Source: Chrysemys picta bellii (taxonomy: Eukaryota > Chordata > Testudines > Emydidae). Taken from it: DNA of 64,000 nt. The notes beneath the pieces are model-generated. The model saw only the letters and a program-made list of their open reading frames with translations, made no database searches and had not been told where the DNA came from. A program made the translations under genes and the position numbers. The number at the start of each line of letters is the position of its first letter. Within the stretch, counting starts at the first letter, position 1. Of the stretch, positions 11,623 through 23,430 are shown in pieces. The DNA lies in the NCBI RefSeq assembly GCF_011386835.1, contig NC_088809.1, forward strand, positions 4,969,001 through 5,033,000, read 5' to 3'.

Positions 11623-12764
11623 GTTATTTCCTTTATAGTTTCTGTTATTTAACCTGTATTATCCTCTGTGGAGCTAATGCATGGAATAAAGGATCATATA
11701 TTTCAAGGCTAATATCAGATGGTTGTTTCAATGCTACTGGGAGTCCAAGCCATGGAATCACCTGAAATATTTTTATGAATTGTCTAAGACAATAGCACAG
11801 AATATGTTTGTAAAGTGATAAGCAGTACATTCAATAAAACCTAAAGAAAAATACATTCCAATTTAATACATCTACTGTGTAACTTGATCCATTTGCTGTA
11901 TAAGAAAAAGGCTCATACTACACTGTCAATGTTGTATCCAGTGCTGCATCTTCTATTGGCATTCCAAAAGTGTCCTATCCATAAGCTTTCTTTAATTGAA
12001 GTTACATGAAAAATATGTGGTGCAGGAAGCATTATTCTGATGACACAACTTGTTTTTAAGTTATGGATAGGTCCTACCTTTCTAACTCATAACAGTGCTT
12101 TGGGTGGATTTTATTTCATTTTTGCCCTGGCACTTTTTTTCTTGTTTAGACACTTGTGCATTTCTATAAAAAACAAACAGACCTCTCCCCCTCTCTCCCA
12201 GGGACATGCCATCTTGTGCTGTGATCTTGCAAGATCTCAAGCAAAGCCAGATCGGGCCTGGTCAGTACTTGGGAGCAAGATTGCCAAGGTACACCTTCAG
12301 GAAATGAGATTGGTGGTAAGTAGGAGCAATGTGCTACTGGAGATTGTCTTTCAGATTAAATGTAAACCCAAAATCCTTACTGTAGATGGTAATTTACAAT
12401 CCAATGGCACTTTTCATAGAAGTTGAGTTGTTAACTTGTGTCCTTGACAAACTTCACCATAGATAAATATATTCTGTCTACCCAAATTCCCTCTGTAATT
12501 TTAAATGTTGTCCCTTTCACTTCCTGCCTTAAATTATGTTGTTGTGTTGCTTTGTGGCTATTTAGGTAGCTGCTCCATTTAACCTCAGAGGTGAAGGTTA
12601 AAGTGAACTTGGTGTAAAGTACTTCTATAAATGTAAGATCATTATTACTAATGTTGACTAATTGCTTCAATATTTAAAAACTCAATATTGTATACTAGAA
12701 AGTGACTCTTTATAATCATCCACTGCTGTAATTCTTCAGGGTTTGACTGTAAGTCCTTTGCAGA
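11623..12764. other. Upstream flank without recognised features
   Basis: The frame at 12040-12426 (plus, 128 codons) has a hydrophobic start and a low-complexity feel but no recognised homology. I do not call it a gene. No repeat family is identified. Confidence 0.35.
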
Positions 12765-13085
12765 GCCCTAGATTTTCAAAAGTGATCAGCGATTTTGGGT
12801 GCCCCAATTTTGGGAGATCCAAATTGAGAGACGTTAAGAGGGCCTGATGTTCAGGTGCTTTCTGATTTTCCAGAAAGCAGGAAATCAAAGTTGATTTCCT
12901 GCTTTCTGGAAAATCAGACACCTTTAAGTTGTTTCAAGTTGGTCAGTCAAAAAATGTCAGACAAAATCCCTATTGAAATCCGGGCCATACGTTTTTTTGG
13001 GATGGGGTTTTTCAAAGGAGCCTGAGAGAGGTAGGTGCCCAAATCCCATTGAAATTCAAGGGAAAACACTGAATACCACATCTTA
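12765..13085. repeat. Interspersed repeat containing a perfect 28-bp hairpin
   Basis: Motifs such as GATTTTCAAAAGTG, GGCCTGATGTTCAGGTGC and AAATCCCATTGAAATTCAAG recur in a turtle-type dispersed repeat. Inside it, 12861-12888 and 12891-12918 are exact reverse complements with a two-base spacer, a 58-nt perfect hairpin. The rest of the element is diverged, so the hairpin looks younger than its host repeat. Confidence 0.6.
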
Positions 13086-13694
13086 GTCAGCCTTGGTGTG
13101 TATATACTGTGTACCTACACTGTCTTCATCTGCATATACACAACATATTTAATCCTTTGTCACTGCTACCAGTTATTGTTGCCAAAATATTATGGAGATG
13201 AACAATAGACAATGTAGTTACTAAGGTACTCTGTAGTTATCAGTCTTTCCTGCAATAATACACTGGAAAGTGTCACCCCTTAACTTTCCCAACCTTTATT
13301 ACTTTCAGAAAATAAATCTCATAAAATCTTTGGTGAGACCAGGCACTCAGGACAAGGGACTTGCTTCTCCAGCTTGGAAAGAGAAGCACTAGAGTAAAGA
13401 TGTCTCAAATACAAGCAAGCTTCACATTGGATAGCAAGAGAGATTTGAATAGAAATTCAGGCATATGTGGACTTTTTAATATAAATTAAAATGATCATAC
13501 GTTTAAAATTTCACTGACTAGCATCATTTTGCAGTGTAACTGCTACCCATGTTTTTCCTATTTAGGTTGAAAAGTTGGAGGAAACTTTCTAACCACAAGG
13601 GAGATGAGCTGGTGGAATAGTTTCTCCTAAGGAATTGCTGGATGCCTCATCCCTTAGGTTAGGAGAGTATGACTATATGGCTAAAATTTAAGTA
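13086..13694. other. Upstream flank without recognised features
   Basis: AT-leaning unique-looking sequence. No exon, RNA gene or repeat family is seen. Confidence 0.4.
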
Positions 13695-13862
13695 TGGGAA
13701 CCTCGCTTCCTGGCTCTGCAATACATTTGCTGTGTCACTTACATTCTCAATGCTTCTGTTTCCCCATCTCTGCAATGGGGATAATTATGTTTAGCCATCT
13801 TTGGAAAGTGCTTTGCAGTTTGTGGATGAAAAGTGCCATATAAATGCTAATTGTTGTTGTTG
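13695..13862 (+). mobile_element. MIR-type CORE-SINE
   Basis: CTTCCTGGCTCTGCAATACA, TTTCCCCATCTCTGCAATGG and the 3' AAAGTGCTTTGCAG with GTGCCATATAAATGC block follow the MIR order. It lies about 640 bp upstream of the CpG-rich promoter block. Confidence 0.75.
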
Positions 13863-14663
13863 CGGTTGTCGCTTCTCGGCTCTCTATGAGGTGAGGGGTG
13901 AAAACATTATCTACTTACTGGTAAAGGGTCTTTTGAGACTCTCTGATAGAAGATACAATAGCAATGCAAAGGATGGTTATTAAAACTAGTTTGAATAAAA
14001 ACCTGTTGCATATGCTTTAGAGAACAGCCTGATGGTGATGCACTGAATCTTCCAGTTTGCAGGGTGGCATAACCCTAGATGAAAGGAGATTGCTCCATAC
14101 AGCCTTGGCATCCACCCACTTGAGAATTAGACCATAGTGCCCAACAGACATGGACGATTACACAGTATGAAGCTTGGTCCTTAGCAGGTTCTTCAGGTCA
14201 TCTCTACCAGAGAGAGGTCCCTCGCTCTGTCCCTTATGTTATGTTGTTCTTCTCATGGGCCTGTCTACCTTAACCATGTCCCCAAGGAACTCTGGTGTTG
14301 AGCAGGCTGCTCTTCTAAACCCGCTGGCAGATCCTTTCCGGTCCCTAGTCCTGTAGCTTTGGTTGGGAGAAAGAGGGGCAGTGCATTATTGCCTTGTCTG
14401 AGAGGTGATTACCTCTGCTGTCCCTTGGGTGCTCTGATGCCCCGTGCAAGCAGCTGCCCCGTGCAAGGTGACGATGCTGCTCCTGCAGGCCTGTAGCTTT
14501 AAGAGAAAACGCAGCTGTTTGTTATCTTCCCTCCCAGCTCCCATGCTGGCAGGGCCAGCCTCTTTCCCATTGGCTGCCTGCTCGCCAGCTGTTGTCTGCT
14601 CCCTGCAACCTACTACTCCAGGACAGTGCGGGGGAGGGGAGATGGGCCTGGCCCTGCTGCTTG

Positions 14664-14689
14664 ATTGGTCTCCCCAAAATGGGCGGGGC
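14664..14689 (+). promoter_or_regulatory. Inverted CCAAT box and adjacent GC box
   Basis: ATTGG (14664-14668, the NF-Y site on the opposite strand) is followed 12 bp later by GGGCGGGGC (14681-14689, Sp1-type). Paired NF-Y and Sp1 sites 100-130 bp upstream of a start are a common vertebrate core-promoter arrangement. A second ATTGG lies at 14569-14573. Confidence 0.6.
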
Positions 14690-14723
14690 TTGGCTCCCAC
14701 CAACCGCCTGGATGTTGCTATGT

Positions 14724-14756
14724 GCTAGCTGGTGAGTATAGGCCCAGCCAGCTAGC
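14724..14756. repeat. Inverted repeat just upstream of the TATA box
   Basis: GCTAGCTGG (14724-14732) and CCAGCTAGC (14748-14756) are exact reverse complements around a 15-base loop. A further GCTAGC lies at 14763-14768. The loop begins inside GGTGAGTAT, a good donor-like sequence. The pair sits 31 bp upstream of the TATA box. Confidence 0.6.
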
Positions 14757-14786
14757 AGTCAGGGCTAGCAGGCTCGACTGAGCAGC

Positions 14787-14792
14787 TATAAG
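14787..14792 (+). promoter_or_regulatory. TATA-like box of YPEL2
   Basis: TATAAG lies about 98 bp downstream of the GC box and about 130 bp upstream of a strong splice donor (14919). Transcription would be expected to start about 25-30 bp downstream, near 14815-14820. Confidence 0.55.
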
Positions 14793-14815
14793 GGGGAGGG
14801 AGCCTGCGGGAAGGG

Positions 14816-14918
14816 GGAGGGAGCTGCCGAGCTGCCTGGAGAGGAGGATCGTGGTTCGCTCCAGCCGCCCCGCTCCGTCTACACTGGGGACGCTCAGAGG
14901 GTTGCTGCGCTGGGGCTG
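14816..14918 (+). other. YPEL2: YPEL2 exon 1, non-coding 5' UTR
   Basis: The exon is G+C rich and ends in CTG followed by GTAAGT, a near-perfect donor. It has no ATG between the inferred start and the donor, so it is wholly untranslated and joins the 5' UTR part of exon 2. Human YPEL2 likewise has a non-coding first exon. The 3' boundary is firm and the 5' boundary is only an estimate from the TATA position. Confidence 0.65.
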
Positions 14919-17538
14919 GTAAGTGCCTGGGGGCGCTGGGGGGAGCGCCGGAGCGAGCTGCGCCAGAGAAAGGCGGGGGGGGGGGGGCAGAGGCGGCGCA
15001 GGGGCACTGAGGCAGCGAGCTGCTGAGGGCGCTCTGAAAATCTGTCACCTAACCACAGAAACCTGCGCAACAGAAATATGGGCTCCCCGGGCGGTGTGTA
15101 TGGGGGGGATGTCGGGGCAGGGGGCGCCCTCTGCCCAGGGCTGGGTCTGTGCCCAGAGGCCGAGGCAGCCTAGGCGGGGAGAGGGAGGGTCGTGACAAAC
15201 CCCGCTGCTGCGACTGGAGAATGTAGCATTGGGGTGGATGCATTTAGTTATCTCCCCTCACTTTAATCAGATGCTCTTTGTCCCCTGGAATGAGGGGCTC
15301 CAGGTAAAAGCATCTCCGTAGGAGCCTATTGCACTGATTTTGGGGGTGGTAGGGGAGGAGGGAGATGTCTTGCATCCGTTCAGCATTCATCCCCTCTTTG
15401 TAATTTGGAGGCGAGGTAGCTCTCGACGTCCTTCTTTCTCAAGGGATCCCAGTTTTGGAAACTGCACCTTCCCCATTCTGAGCCACCCTCTCACAAGTGC
15501 TCCTAAAAACACCCTCTGTCTGCTGCATTTCGTTGGGGGGTTGATGTCAGGCAATCCAGGCTCTGCAAAGCAGGGGCCCCTGGAGGGATTGGGGATGTGA
15601 AGACAACAGGTATGAGAGCTTGAAAGGGGCAGAAAGTGCCCCAAGTAGCTTGCCTGTTTAAAACATGGTTATGGTGGGAGTGTCTTCGCCTTTACCCTCT
15701 TCTAATGATTTACTGTTGGGAAAATCCACTTGTCTGAATGTGATGCAGTTACAAGCGTTGCTGTTGTGTATATGCGGAGGTCAGATACTGATGATAGGTT
15801 GATATAAGTACTTAGGCGGGGAGAGTGGTTCTGAATTAAGCTGATGGCTGTAGCAATTGAATGCATAGCACAAGGCTGGGGAATCTGAAATCCTGAAACT
15901 CATTCGAGCTAAGTCTGAAATGGAGAAATGATTTTTTTTTTATTTTAATTTTTTTGTGTGTGTGTGCAGGGGGAGGTAAGGGACATGATTCCCAGGGGCA
16001 GACACAGTAGTCCCTCTTGGGAGGGTTCTAGACTAGGGCTACCCACTCTGCCTGGCTGCCAGGACAGCCAAGAGGGTGATCTGCTGACCAGCTCTAAATG
16101 CCATGTGACTAGGTCTATTTACTAACACTGCCAGTGGGCCCCTGGAGACTGGGCCTTTCCCAGCTCAGGCTGGAGGCAGCGGTTCTGTCTGCTTTGGAGG
16201 AGATGAAATTACTGCCTTGTTTGTGGTGCAAAGGAGAAATCCCGAGGCAGGAGGAACAGCATGGGAAGAGGGGACTATCCTCTCCACACATGCAGTTTTG
16301 TGCACAGGGGAGGTAGTTCTCTATGGCTTGGCGTACAGCACCTAAAACCAACACCCTCAGGTAACTGGGATCAATGGCGCAGTCCTTGACACAGATATCA
16401 CCCTGTTGAGGTGTGGAGCAGATTTCCCCCACGCCCCAAAGTGTCTTGATGGGGGTCCTGGGGCATGATGCATCGGAGTAGGGCTCCCCTGCCGTGTGGT
16501 GCTCTGCACAAGCTTCATTTTTTGATCCAGCAAGACTGAGGGGTTTGAGATGATAGGAGAAGCTGTGGACCAAACTGGGTGTCCAGAATACAGTATGGGA
16601 TTGTAACTGTTGCATTTATGTTTGTTTGGAGCCACAAAGGATTTCAAATGTTCTAGATTAAAAGATGGTGTTGCAGGACAGAGGTAAGAAAAGCAGATTA
16701 GAGCTAAAAACCAAAAATCTAGCACTTGTGTTTGTGTGTTTGCCCTTTGCCCTCAAGTACAGAAAGCATATTTAGTGTTCCCATCCAGTGGAGAGTAGGT
16801 AAACGGGGAGTGGTGGTGGTAATATCACTAGTTTCCTGCTATTGCACTCTTCAGTCACCTGGCAGTTTCTCCAAATGGTAACTTTCTGCCAGTGCATTTT
16901 CATGATTATTGTATTTAACATTTATGTTGCAGTTATGCCTAGAGGCCTCAAACAGGTTGCAGCCTGACTGTGCTAGATACCCTGCAAACAGTAGATACCA
17001 CGGAACTAATGATCTGAAAGAGGCTTCCACTTATAAGGGGCATCTTAATTTCCCGTGCACAACAGAAGACCCCTATTTACTTGGCATAGGGTTTTACTGG
17101 GATTAGCAGGGCCAAGATCTCTGACTTCCTTAATATAAGTGCCTAGCAACCAAGCTATTTGGAGGTAAGTGCAGAAGAGAGTTAAAGTTCCTTTTCCATT
17201 CCCATTGGATTAGCTAAAGCATTCCTGTCCCAACAGACAGACCAATAAAGCAAACCTCTAAGTAGCTGGGAAGACCAGATTAAGCTCTGGGGACACCAGG
17301 CAGGAAATAAAAGTGAAGTGTTTCACTTCTCTCCCTCAATGAAGATGTCTTGGACACTAGAGTGTGATTCTGTACTATTTTTGGTTTGTCTGTTAGGGCT
17401 CACTTCCAGGGGCTAGACTTCAGCTACAGGGTGTCAAAATCTGAGTAGCCGTGGCAGAACTAGATGTGTAGTTGAATTGCCTCTTGTATACTTTGGGTCT
17501 ACAGTTTTGTGTCATTGAGTTTCTCTTTTGTGGGGGGG

Positions 17539-17540
17539 GT

Positions 17541-17565
<25 letters not shown>
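17539..17565. repeat. (GT)n microsatellite
   Basis: About 13 GT units follow a G8 run. Confidence 0.95.
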
Positions 17566-17571
<6 letters not shown>

Positions 17572-18383
17572 GTGCAGGGTGGGAATAAGAGGGGGATGGA
17601 ACTCAGATGGTGGGTCTCTTGTTGACAAAGGCAGCATCACTACCTGTAAACCTACATTCTCTCAAAGCTGTTGCATCTCACTGAATAACTGACTACGTGG
17701 TACTAAAAGTATTTCGTTAAGTTAATTTGTCACACGGATGAAGACCCTGGCAAGCATTTTGGAAAGTGGAGATTATTCCATATCCCTCTTCGGATTCTCA
17801 ACAGGGGTTGGGGAAGAGGAAAAAGCCATTCCTCCCTTTCTGTTGCACTGGGCACTGCCTTCTATCATACTCATGGACGCTTCTCCAGTCACAAAGGAAG
17901 TGGTAGAAAATCCATCTGCAGTGAAGAGTTGGCTGCATTGGACATCAGTCACCATCTAAACCACCCATGTGGCATGGAAGATGAATACTAGGCCTTGATT
18001 ACTTGAGCTTAAGTGAGATCTCCATTAGCTGTCAGCAGTGCGGCTCTATAGGCTTTATCTAGGCCAATGAAGTTTGGCTAGGGTTGTGGACTCACCCATT
18101 GCTCAAAAGCCGTATCAAGATCTCCTTTAAATTATTTTCTTCCTCATGTTGGAGCCCTGCAGATTTGTCCCTTCAGATTTCCCCTTTTTTCCCCCTTACC
18201 TTTTTTCCTGAGACATAATCACAAAAGATCCCACAATCCAAAGGCTTGGGGTAAAAGTTACCTCTTCCTTCCAAAATCCTCTCTTCTGCCAAGGCTATTC
18301 CTTAGCTCAAGTTGAAGAGACTGGAGCACAAAGATGAGATTCTTCTGGCTCTCTTGCATTCATAAGGCCTTTTCACCTCTTTG

Positions 18384-18477
18384 GGCCAGAGCCGCAGGTG
18401 ATGTAAATCCGCATGTCTCCATTGACTTCAGTGGAGCTACGATGACTTTTTTTACCAGTTGAGGGTCTGGCGCCCTC
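18384..18477. repeat. Small palindromic repeat (GGCCAGA...TCTGGC)
   Basis: GGCCAGAGCCGCAGGTGATG at the left and CCAGTTGAGGGTCTGGCGCC at the right are imperfect reverse complements. They enclose CTCCATTGACTTCAGTGGAG, itself a hairpin. This nested palindrome resembles a widespread amniote MITE-like repeat. Related palindromes occur near 29.13 and 42.1 kb. Confidence 0.6.
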
Positions 18478-18974
18478 TCTGTCTCACTAGTGGAATTAAA
18501 ACTGCAGTCTTCTCTCCTGGTGGGGGGAATAGAGATTACAGAGCTGTTTCCCTGGTGAACTGCTAGATATGACATCTGGGTCTGAAGACCGCTGATGTCC
18601 TGGTCCTAGGTCATGCTTACCATTGCACCTCTCAGCCCCTGCCCTTGTTCATCATGGGATGTGAGTCTGGCAACTTTCTTCTCGTCTCTCTGCAGTGTCT
18701 TGCTTGCCTTTGTGTTCCACACTTGCTGGAGCATGGCTCATAGCCCATGATATCTGCCTCAGAGTATATCTGCCTGCTTAGTCCAGGCTTTTTGCTTTGA
18801 GACTGTTCACCCAATGTCGACATCAGTCCGTCTCGTTTGAGAGCTTTTTCACTTGTTGGCACTATATATAGGCTTCTTCCTGAAACTGGGGGTGACTTCA
18901 CTTCAGGAAGTTCAAGTGTCACCAGACTGGCCATGCCACTTGCAGCTGCAGGAAATACCATAATTAATAATACT

Positions 18975-19210
18975 TAGCCCTCCCACATCTTTCACACAAC
19001 AATCCTGAAGCACTTCACAAACATTAATTATGTCTTATTGCACTTCTGTGATGTAGGTAAATAATATTATCCCCATTGACTCATGAATAAACTAATGCAC
19101 AGAGCAATGATTTGTTCAAAGCCATGCAGCAAAAGTCACTGGCATATGTGGGTATGGAACCCAGGAGTCCTGGCTTCCAGTCTCCTTTTGTAACTGCACT
19201 ACACTCTGTA
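18975..19210 (-). mobile_element. MIR-type SINE, minus orientation
   Basis: The AAGCACTTCACAAACATTAA, ATTATCCCCATTGACTCATG and GGAACCCAGGAGTCCTGG blocks are in reverse MIR order. Confidence 0.65.
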
Positions 19211-19929
19211 CCAGTGCTAGTCTTTGTATAAAATGTCCAGTTTTGTGATAGCAGCACTTGGAGAGGCAGGTCAGCAAAGCTTCCCAAAAATATGTGCAGT
19301 TTTTCGATTCTCTTGTGCTGCAATATTAATTATTTCTATAGGTCCAGCTATTCCTGTCAAACCAAACAGAGATTATTGAAAATACAGAAGCTAAGGATGT
19401 TGTCTGATTTTGCCCTTCGAAGAAGTCTTGACCAGCTGTATACAGTGGGGATAATAATTCTTACTTATGTCAGAGGGGTTGTTTGTGAGATTTAATCTAT
19501 TAATGCTCTTCAGTTAAAGGATTTCTATAGAAGTGTCAAAGTGTGCATGCTGTTGGATTATTATGCTGGTGTCCAAACAGTTCCTTAATGTGAACACTCC
19601 CTTTGACTTAATGAAAAGTTTTTTCTCTCAGCGATCGCCTGAGAGTACAATTTTCAGCAAACATTTTATCTTATTAAAGGTGCAGCTTACAAAACATTAA
19701 CAGATATGAGATCAGTTCAGTAATTTTTTACTAAATGTAAGATTGACTAGTTTGTCCTGGTAATTTCCAAACATTCCAATTTAGGAGGCAGATGACTTAC
19801 TAGGTAGGATAATGCGGTTTCTTGAAGTGCTATAGTATGCCAACAAAAATAATTAACATAATCAAGGCTCTATATCAATGTGCAAATTGCTCTGTTAAAA
19901 TAAATGCACACTTGAGTGAATGGTTTAAT

Positions 19930-20870
19930 GTAGACACTAGTATCAAACAAGGATGCATTCTCACCTCTCCTGTTTGATATTGCCATTAATTCATTATGAG
20001 AAAAAAAGTGTAGATGGATACAAAACAGGCATTGTATGGCTTAACAACAGTACTCTACAAGATGTTGATTTTGTTGATGTAGCTCTTCTAAGCAACAGCT
20101 CAACAAACATGCAAGCAAAGACAAAAAGACTGTCCACCATTTGCGTAAAACATAAAGACAGGGTTAATAATTAGTTATGAAAAAAATTAATCTAATGAGA
20201 ACTCCAGCAACTCCCAACTCAAGCATTATGTAAGAAAGCAAAGGCACACAAGAGTTGAGTCAATTCACATACCTTGGCAGCAACATGCAAGCCAATGGGG
20301 ATATTCAGAAGGAAATAATCTCAAGAATTGGCAAAGTGGCAGCTTAAACAAGGTTTGATCATCAAAAAATCTACAATTTAAAGACCAAACTACCAATCTT
20401 CAACTCAAATGTTATTTCTACCATAATCTATAGATGTGAAAGCTGGAAATCCACCAAAGGTACAGATGGACATCTAAATGTCTTTGAAAGCAAATGCCTC
20501 AGGAAAATACTAGATATTCAATGGAATGAATTTATTCATCAGAGTGTTCAACAACTCCTTATCTCTAAAGTTATTGAGAAAAGAAGATGCAACTGTCTGG
20601 GATGTGGGTTAAGAATGAAGCCACGGTATATGCCATGGCAGGCAAGCCATTGAGTAGCTGGAGGAACATGCAAAAGGGGATGATCAAAAGAATCCCTCCA
20701 TCAGACAGTACTTCGAGAGGAAAAATGTATGGGACTGCAAAGCGTGGTCCAGGATAGACAAGGATAGTGGAGCTGCATTTATGCCCTAAACAAAATTTGA
20801 TGGCATGGAAAGGATTCACATTCAGATAACAGAGTAATGTAAGGAACACAGAAGAAGCATAATAGGGTAA
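19930..20870 (+). pseudogene. Decayed non-LTR retrotransposon reverse transcriptase
   Basis: Conceptual translation across several stops and frame breaks gives KQGCILTPLLFDIAIN (an RT motif usually reading RQGCILSPLLF), SQFTYLGSNM, YRCESW, FESKCLRKILDIQW and RRCNCLG, in the order of a LINE RT and its C-terminal region. The YADD-type catalytic block at about 20065-20080 is eroded. The series resembles RTE-like or related LINE clades; I cannot assign a family. It is a dead, 5'-truncated copy lying in YPEL2 intron 1. Confidence 0.7.
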
Positions 20871-21984
20871 GACTATTTGAAAAGTGAGGTTATTTCACTA
20901 TTGAAAGGGAAAGAAAAATTGAAAGTACAAATAAATGTTTCTGTCTGCAGTAAATGGTCAGTTGTATTGAATGGGAAGAACTCTTCCTTGGTGTCCTTAT
21001 TTCAAGTCATAACCTAGATTGTAAGATCATTCAGGCAGGGCCTGTGTATTTGTTCACTGGTTCAAATGCCATTTACACCCTATGATGCTACATAATTTTA
21101 AATAATAACTTGAGAATGTTCCCATGTCCTGATACTGTGACTCCTGTTTAATTACAGGTTTGAGATGTAGTTTACCTGGGATAGGAATATAGCTGAGGGA
21201 TGAGGAATTGCATCTTATTACTATACCTTGTGAGTGATTGCTTACTATCTCACTTTAGTCTACTGAAGTTTTGTCAAGTTTAGCCAATTCAGGCTAGCAT
21301 CATATTACACAAACTGTTAGGTTGTAAGTAAGTGTGTTTGTATTAGTTCTTCCTGCAGTTCTTATTTATTTATAGCCCAAGCAGGTTTTGCTGGTAGGAG
21401 CAAAAGCAAATGCTGTTTTGTTTCAAATCCCCTCTCCCTGCCAGGCTTGCACCTTCTCTACATGTTCAGTTTTCTCCTGCAGTTTGGCAGTCCACACTGT
21501 TGTCTGTCTTAACTGGTTATTGAATTCTAGGCTCTGCTGTAATGAAACTGACATGAAAAGCAAAGGTGGGCACCCTGCAGCTATAATGCTTGCTCTCCCT
21601 GCCATGCGTTAGCAGTAGCTCTGACTTCTCTGCATTGCAAGGTTGCTGCTGTCTGACAGCTCCTCAAAGACTGAAAAGAGATTTAGCTGTTCATTGGCCT
21701 TTTGGTAAATGGATGGGTCTTGCAATCTTTACTCGCACGAGTAAGGCTGCAGAATCAGATGCCAGGAAGGCAACTAGGTTCTAGGCCAGTCCTGTCAGAT
21801 GACATTGAAAACAGATGTTACATGTCCTTTGTATTGAGCTCAACTTGCAAAAGGGGAATTGAACATAACCAAAGTAACTTTTTTGTTTGTTTGTTTGTTT
21901 TTTTCAATTCAGTGGCCATGTGAAAATCAAACTGGATATTTTTTAAACAGTGCATGAGTTCTAGAATACAGAGAGGCAGGGAAG

Positions 21985-22195
21985 GATGGGCTTGTGATTA
22001 AGGCACTGGACTGGGAGATGGGGGTTCATCTGCTGCTCTTCTGGTGGAGGGTAAGTCACTTTATCTCTCTGTGCCTTAGGTTCCCCATATATAAAATGGG
22101 GGATAACACTGTCGCATAAAAATATTTTGAAGATAAAATAATGTTTGTGAGGCATTCAAGTGCTACACTGATCAGAGGCCATATAAGCACCTAGT
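21985..22195 (+). mobile_element. MIR-type CORE-SINE
   Basis: AAGGCACTGGACTGGGAG, CTCTCTGTGCCTTAGGTTCC, ATAAAATGGGGGATAACACT and the 3' GAGGCCATATAAGCACC block are collinear with MIR. Confidence 0.75.
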
Positions 22196-22316
22196 TTTTA
22201 AAATGAAGATGTTACCTCAAAATTTGGTTGCTGATTGATGGAAGAACACTGTTAAGTAGGTCAGGGCTAAAATATAGATCTTGTTAAATATCTGTACAAA
22301 GCCATATAAAAGTCAC

Positions 22317-22318
<2 letters not shown>

Positions 22319-22347
<29 letters not shown>
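22319..22347. repeat. (TG)n microsatellite
   Basis: About 14 TG units are followed by an alternating purine-pyrimidine tail with a TGTACGTACA palindrome. Confidence 0.95.
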
Positions 22348-22350
<3 letters not shown>

Positions 22351-23334
22351 TACACACGCACGCATGCATAATGTGAATAATAAAGTGTACATCCATAGAG
22401 GGATCATTAATTACTAAAACTATAAATCATTTTATCAATTGGTATAGAATACAAAGGTTTGTTATAACCATCTGTAACATCTGCTCAAGGGGTTTTAAAA
22501 TTTAACCAAAAATTACACCACTTTCTCATGTCTGTAACATGCATATAATGTATATTAATTCTTTATAACTACTTATAAATGTTCCTTCAATGTAAATTAT
22601 GAATTGAATTGAAAAGATTTTTTTGATGTAGAGAATGCCTAAACCCAACCTAAACATTGTGCTAATGCTTGAGAACCTGAAAGTGAGATGGAGTGGAAAT
22701 GGTCTATAAACAAAAGGGAAACTGACTAATCTATTTTAATCTTCCAAGCTGGTTGAAATGTAGGAAGTAAAGCAACTACATAAATAGATGGAAAAATAAA
22801 TTAGATTTGTATCAATTATTTGTTTTAACAATCTAAGGCGTTAATAACTGAAGTAACAACTATAAAAACAAAACAATATTTCTAATATGTCAATATCCCA
22901 TCTCAGTTTTTAAATACAACTTCTAAACTGTCTTCACAGAAGTCTTCTCCTTAGAGAGGATCTGAATGGTTGGAGCTTGCGCTGAGTCTTGTTTTGATGG
23001 GAAGACTTGTAATACATCACAGACTGGCATACTGCTGTGTAAAAGATACTTTTAAAACATGATTAATATAATTGCAATGACTGATTTAGTATTGATGGCT
23101 CTTCAGCAGAATAATAAACTCTGCTGCTTTTCTGGATAAGCTGGCTATGGTATGTGGCGTGTGGCAGGTGCAGCACACTTGGCATTTTGCCTTTCCCTGA
23201 TTCACTAGTCTTTAATTGTTGCTTTCCAAAGTCTTTTATAGTACCATCTAGTGGTTGCTGAGCAAAGCTGGTAATTGCTGTGAATAATCTTGTGTACTTT
23301 TGATCTGGGGATCTTGAAGAAGTTTACCAAGGGG

Positions 23335-23430
23335 GGGTGGTAATATGCCCATTATACAGATGGGAGAACTGAGGCCCAGAGAAGTGAAATGGCTTGGTAA
23401 GGTGAATCCAGAGAACTAAAGCAGATGCAG
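23335..23430 (-). mobile_element. MIR-type SINE fragment, minus orientation
   Basis: CCATTATACAGATGGGAGAA, CTGAGGCCCAGAGAAGTG and AAATGGCTTGG are the reverse of the MIR core. Confidence 0.6.

Larger units (their letters stand above)
14440..15200 (+). promoter_or_regulatory. YPEL2: CpG-rich promoter island of YPEL2
   Basis: This block is clearly richer in G+C and CpG than the AT-leaning flanks. It holds, in order, an inverted CCAAT box (ATTGG, 14569-14573), a second ATTGG (14664-14668), a GC/Sp1 box (GGGCGGGGC, 14681-14689) and a TATA-like TATAAG (14787-14792), followed by the inferred first exon. That order and spacing suit a housekeeping-type promoter with a TATA element. Open frames crossing the block on both strands look like by-products of GC content, not genes. 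The start site is inferred from the TATA position only. Confidence 0.8.

Noticed and set aside
12040..12426. 128-codon plus-strand frame with a hydrophobic stretch
   Set aside because: No domain, no splice context and no recognised homologue; the composition matches the surrounding non-coding sequence.
14386..15243. Several 60-105 codon frames on both strands at the promoter
   Set aside because: They overlap each other in a CpG-rich promoter and first exon, where stop codons are rare; none has recognised homology.
22319..22360. TG repeat with TGTACGTACA as a possible regulatory Z-DNA element
   Set aside because: The microsatellite is far from the promoter and nothing beyond sequence alternation supports a function.
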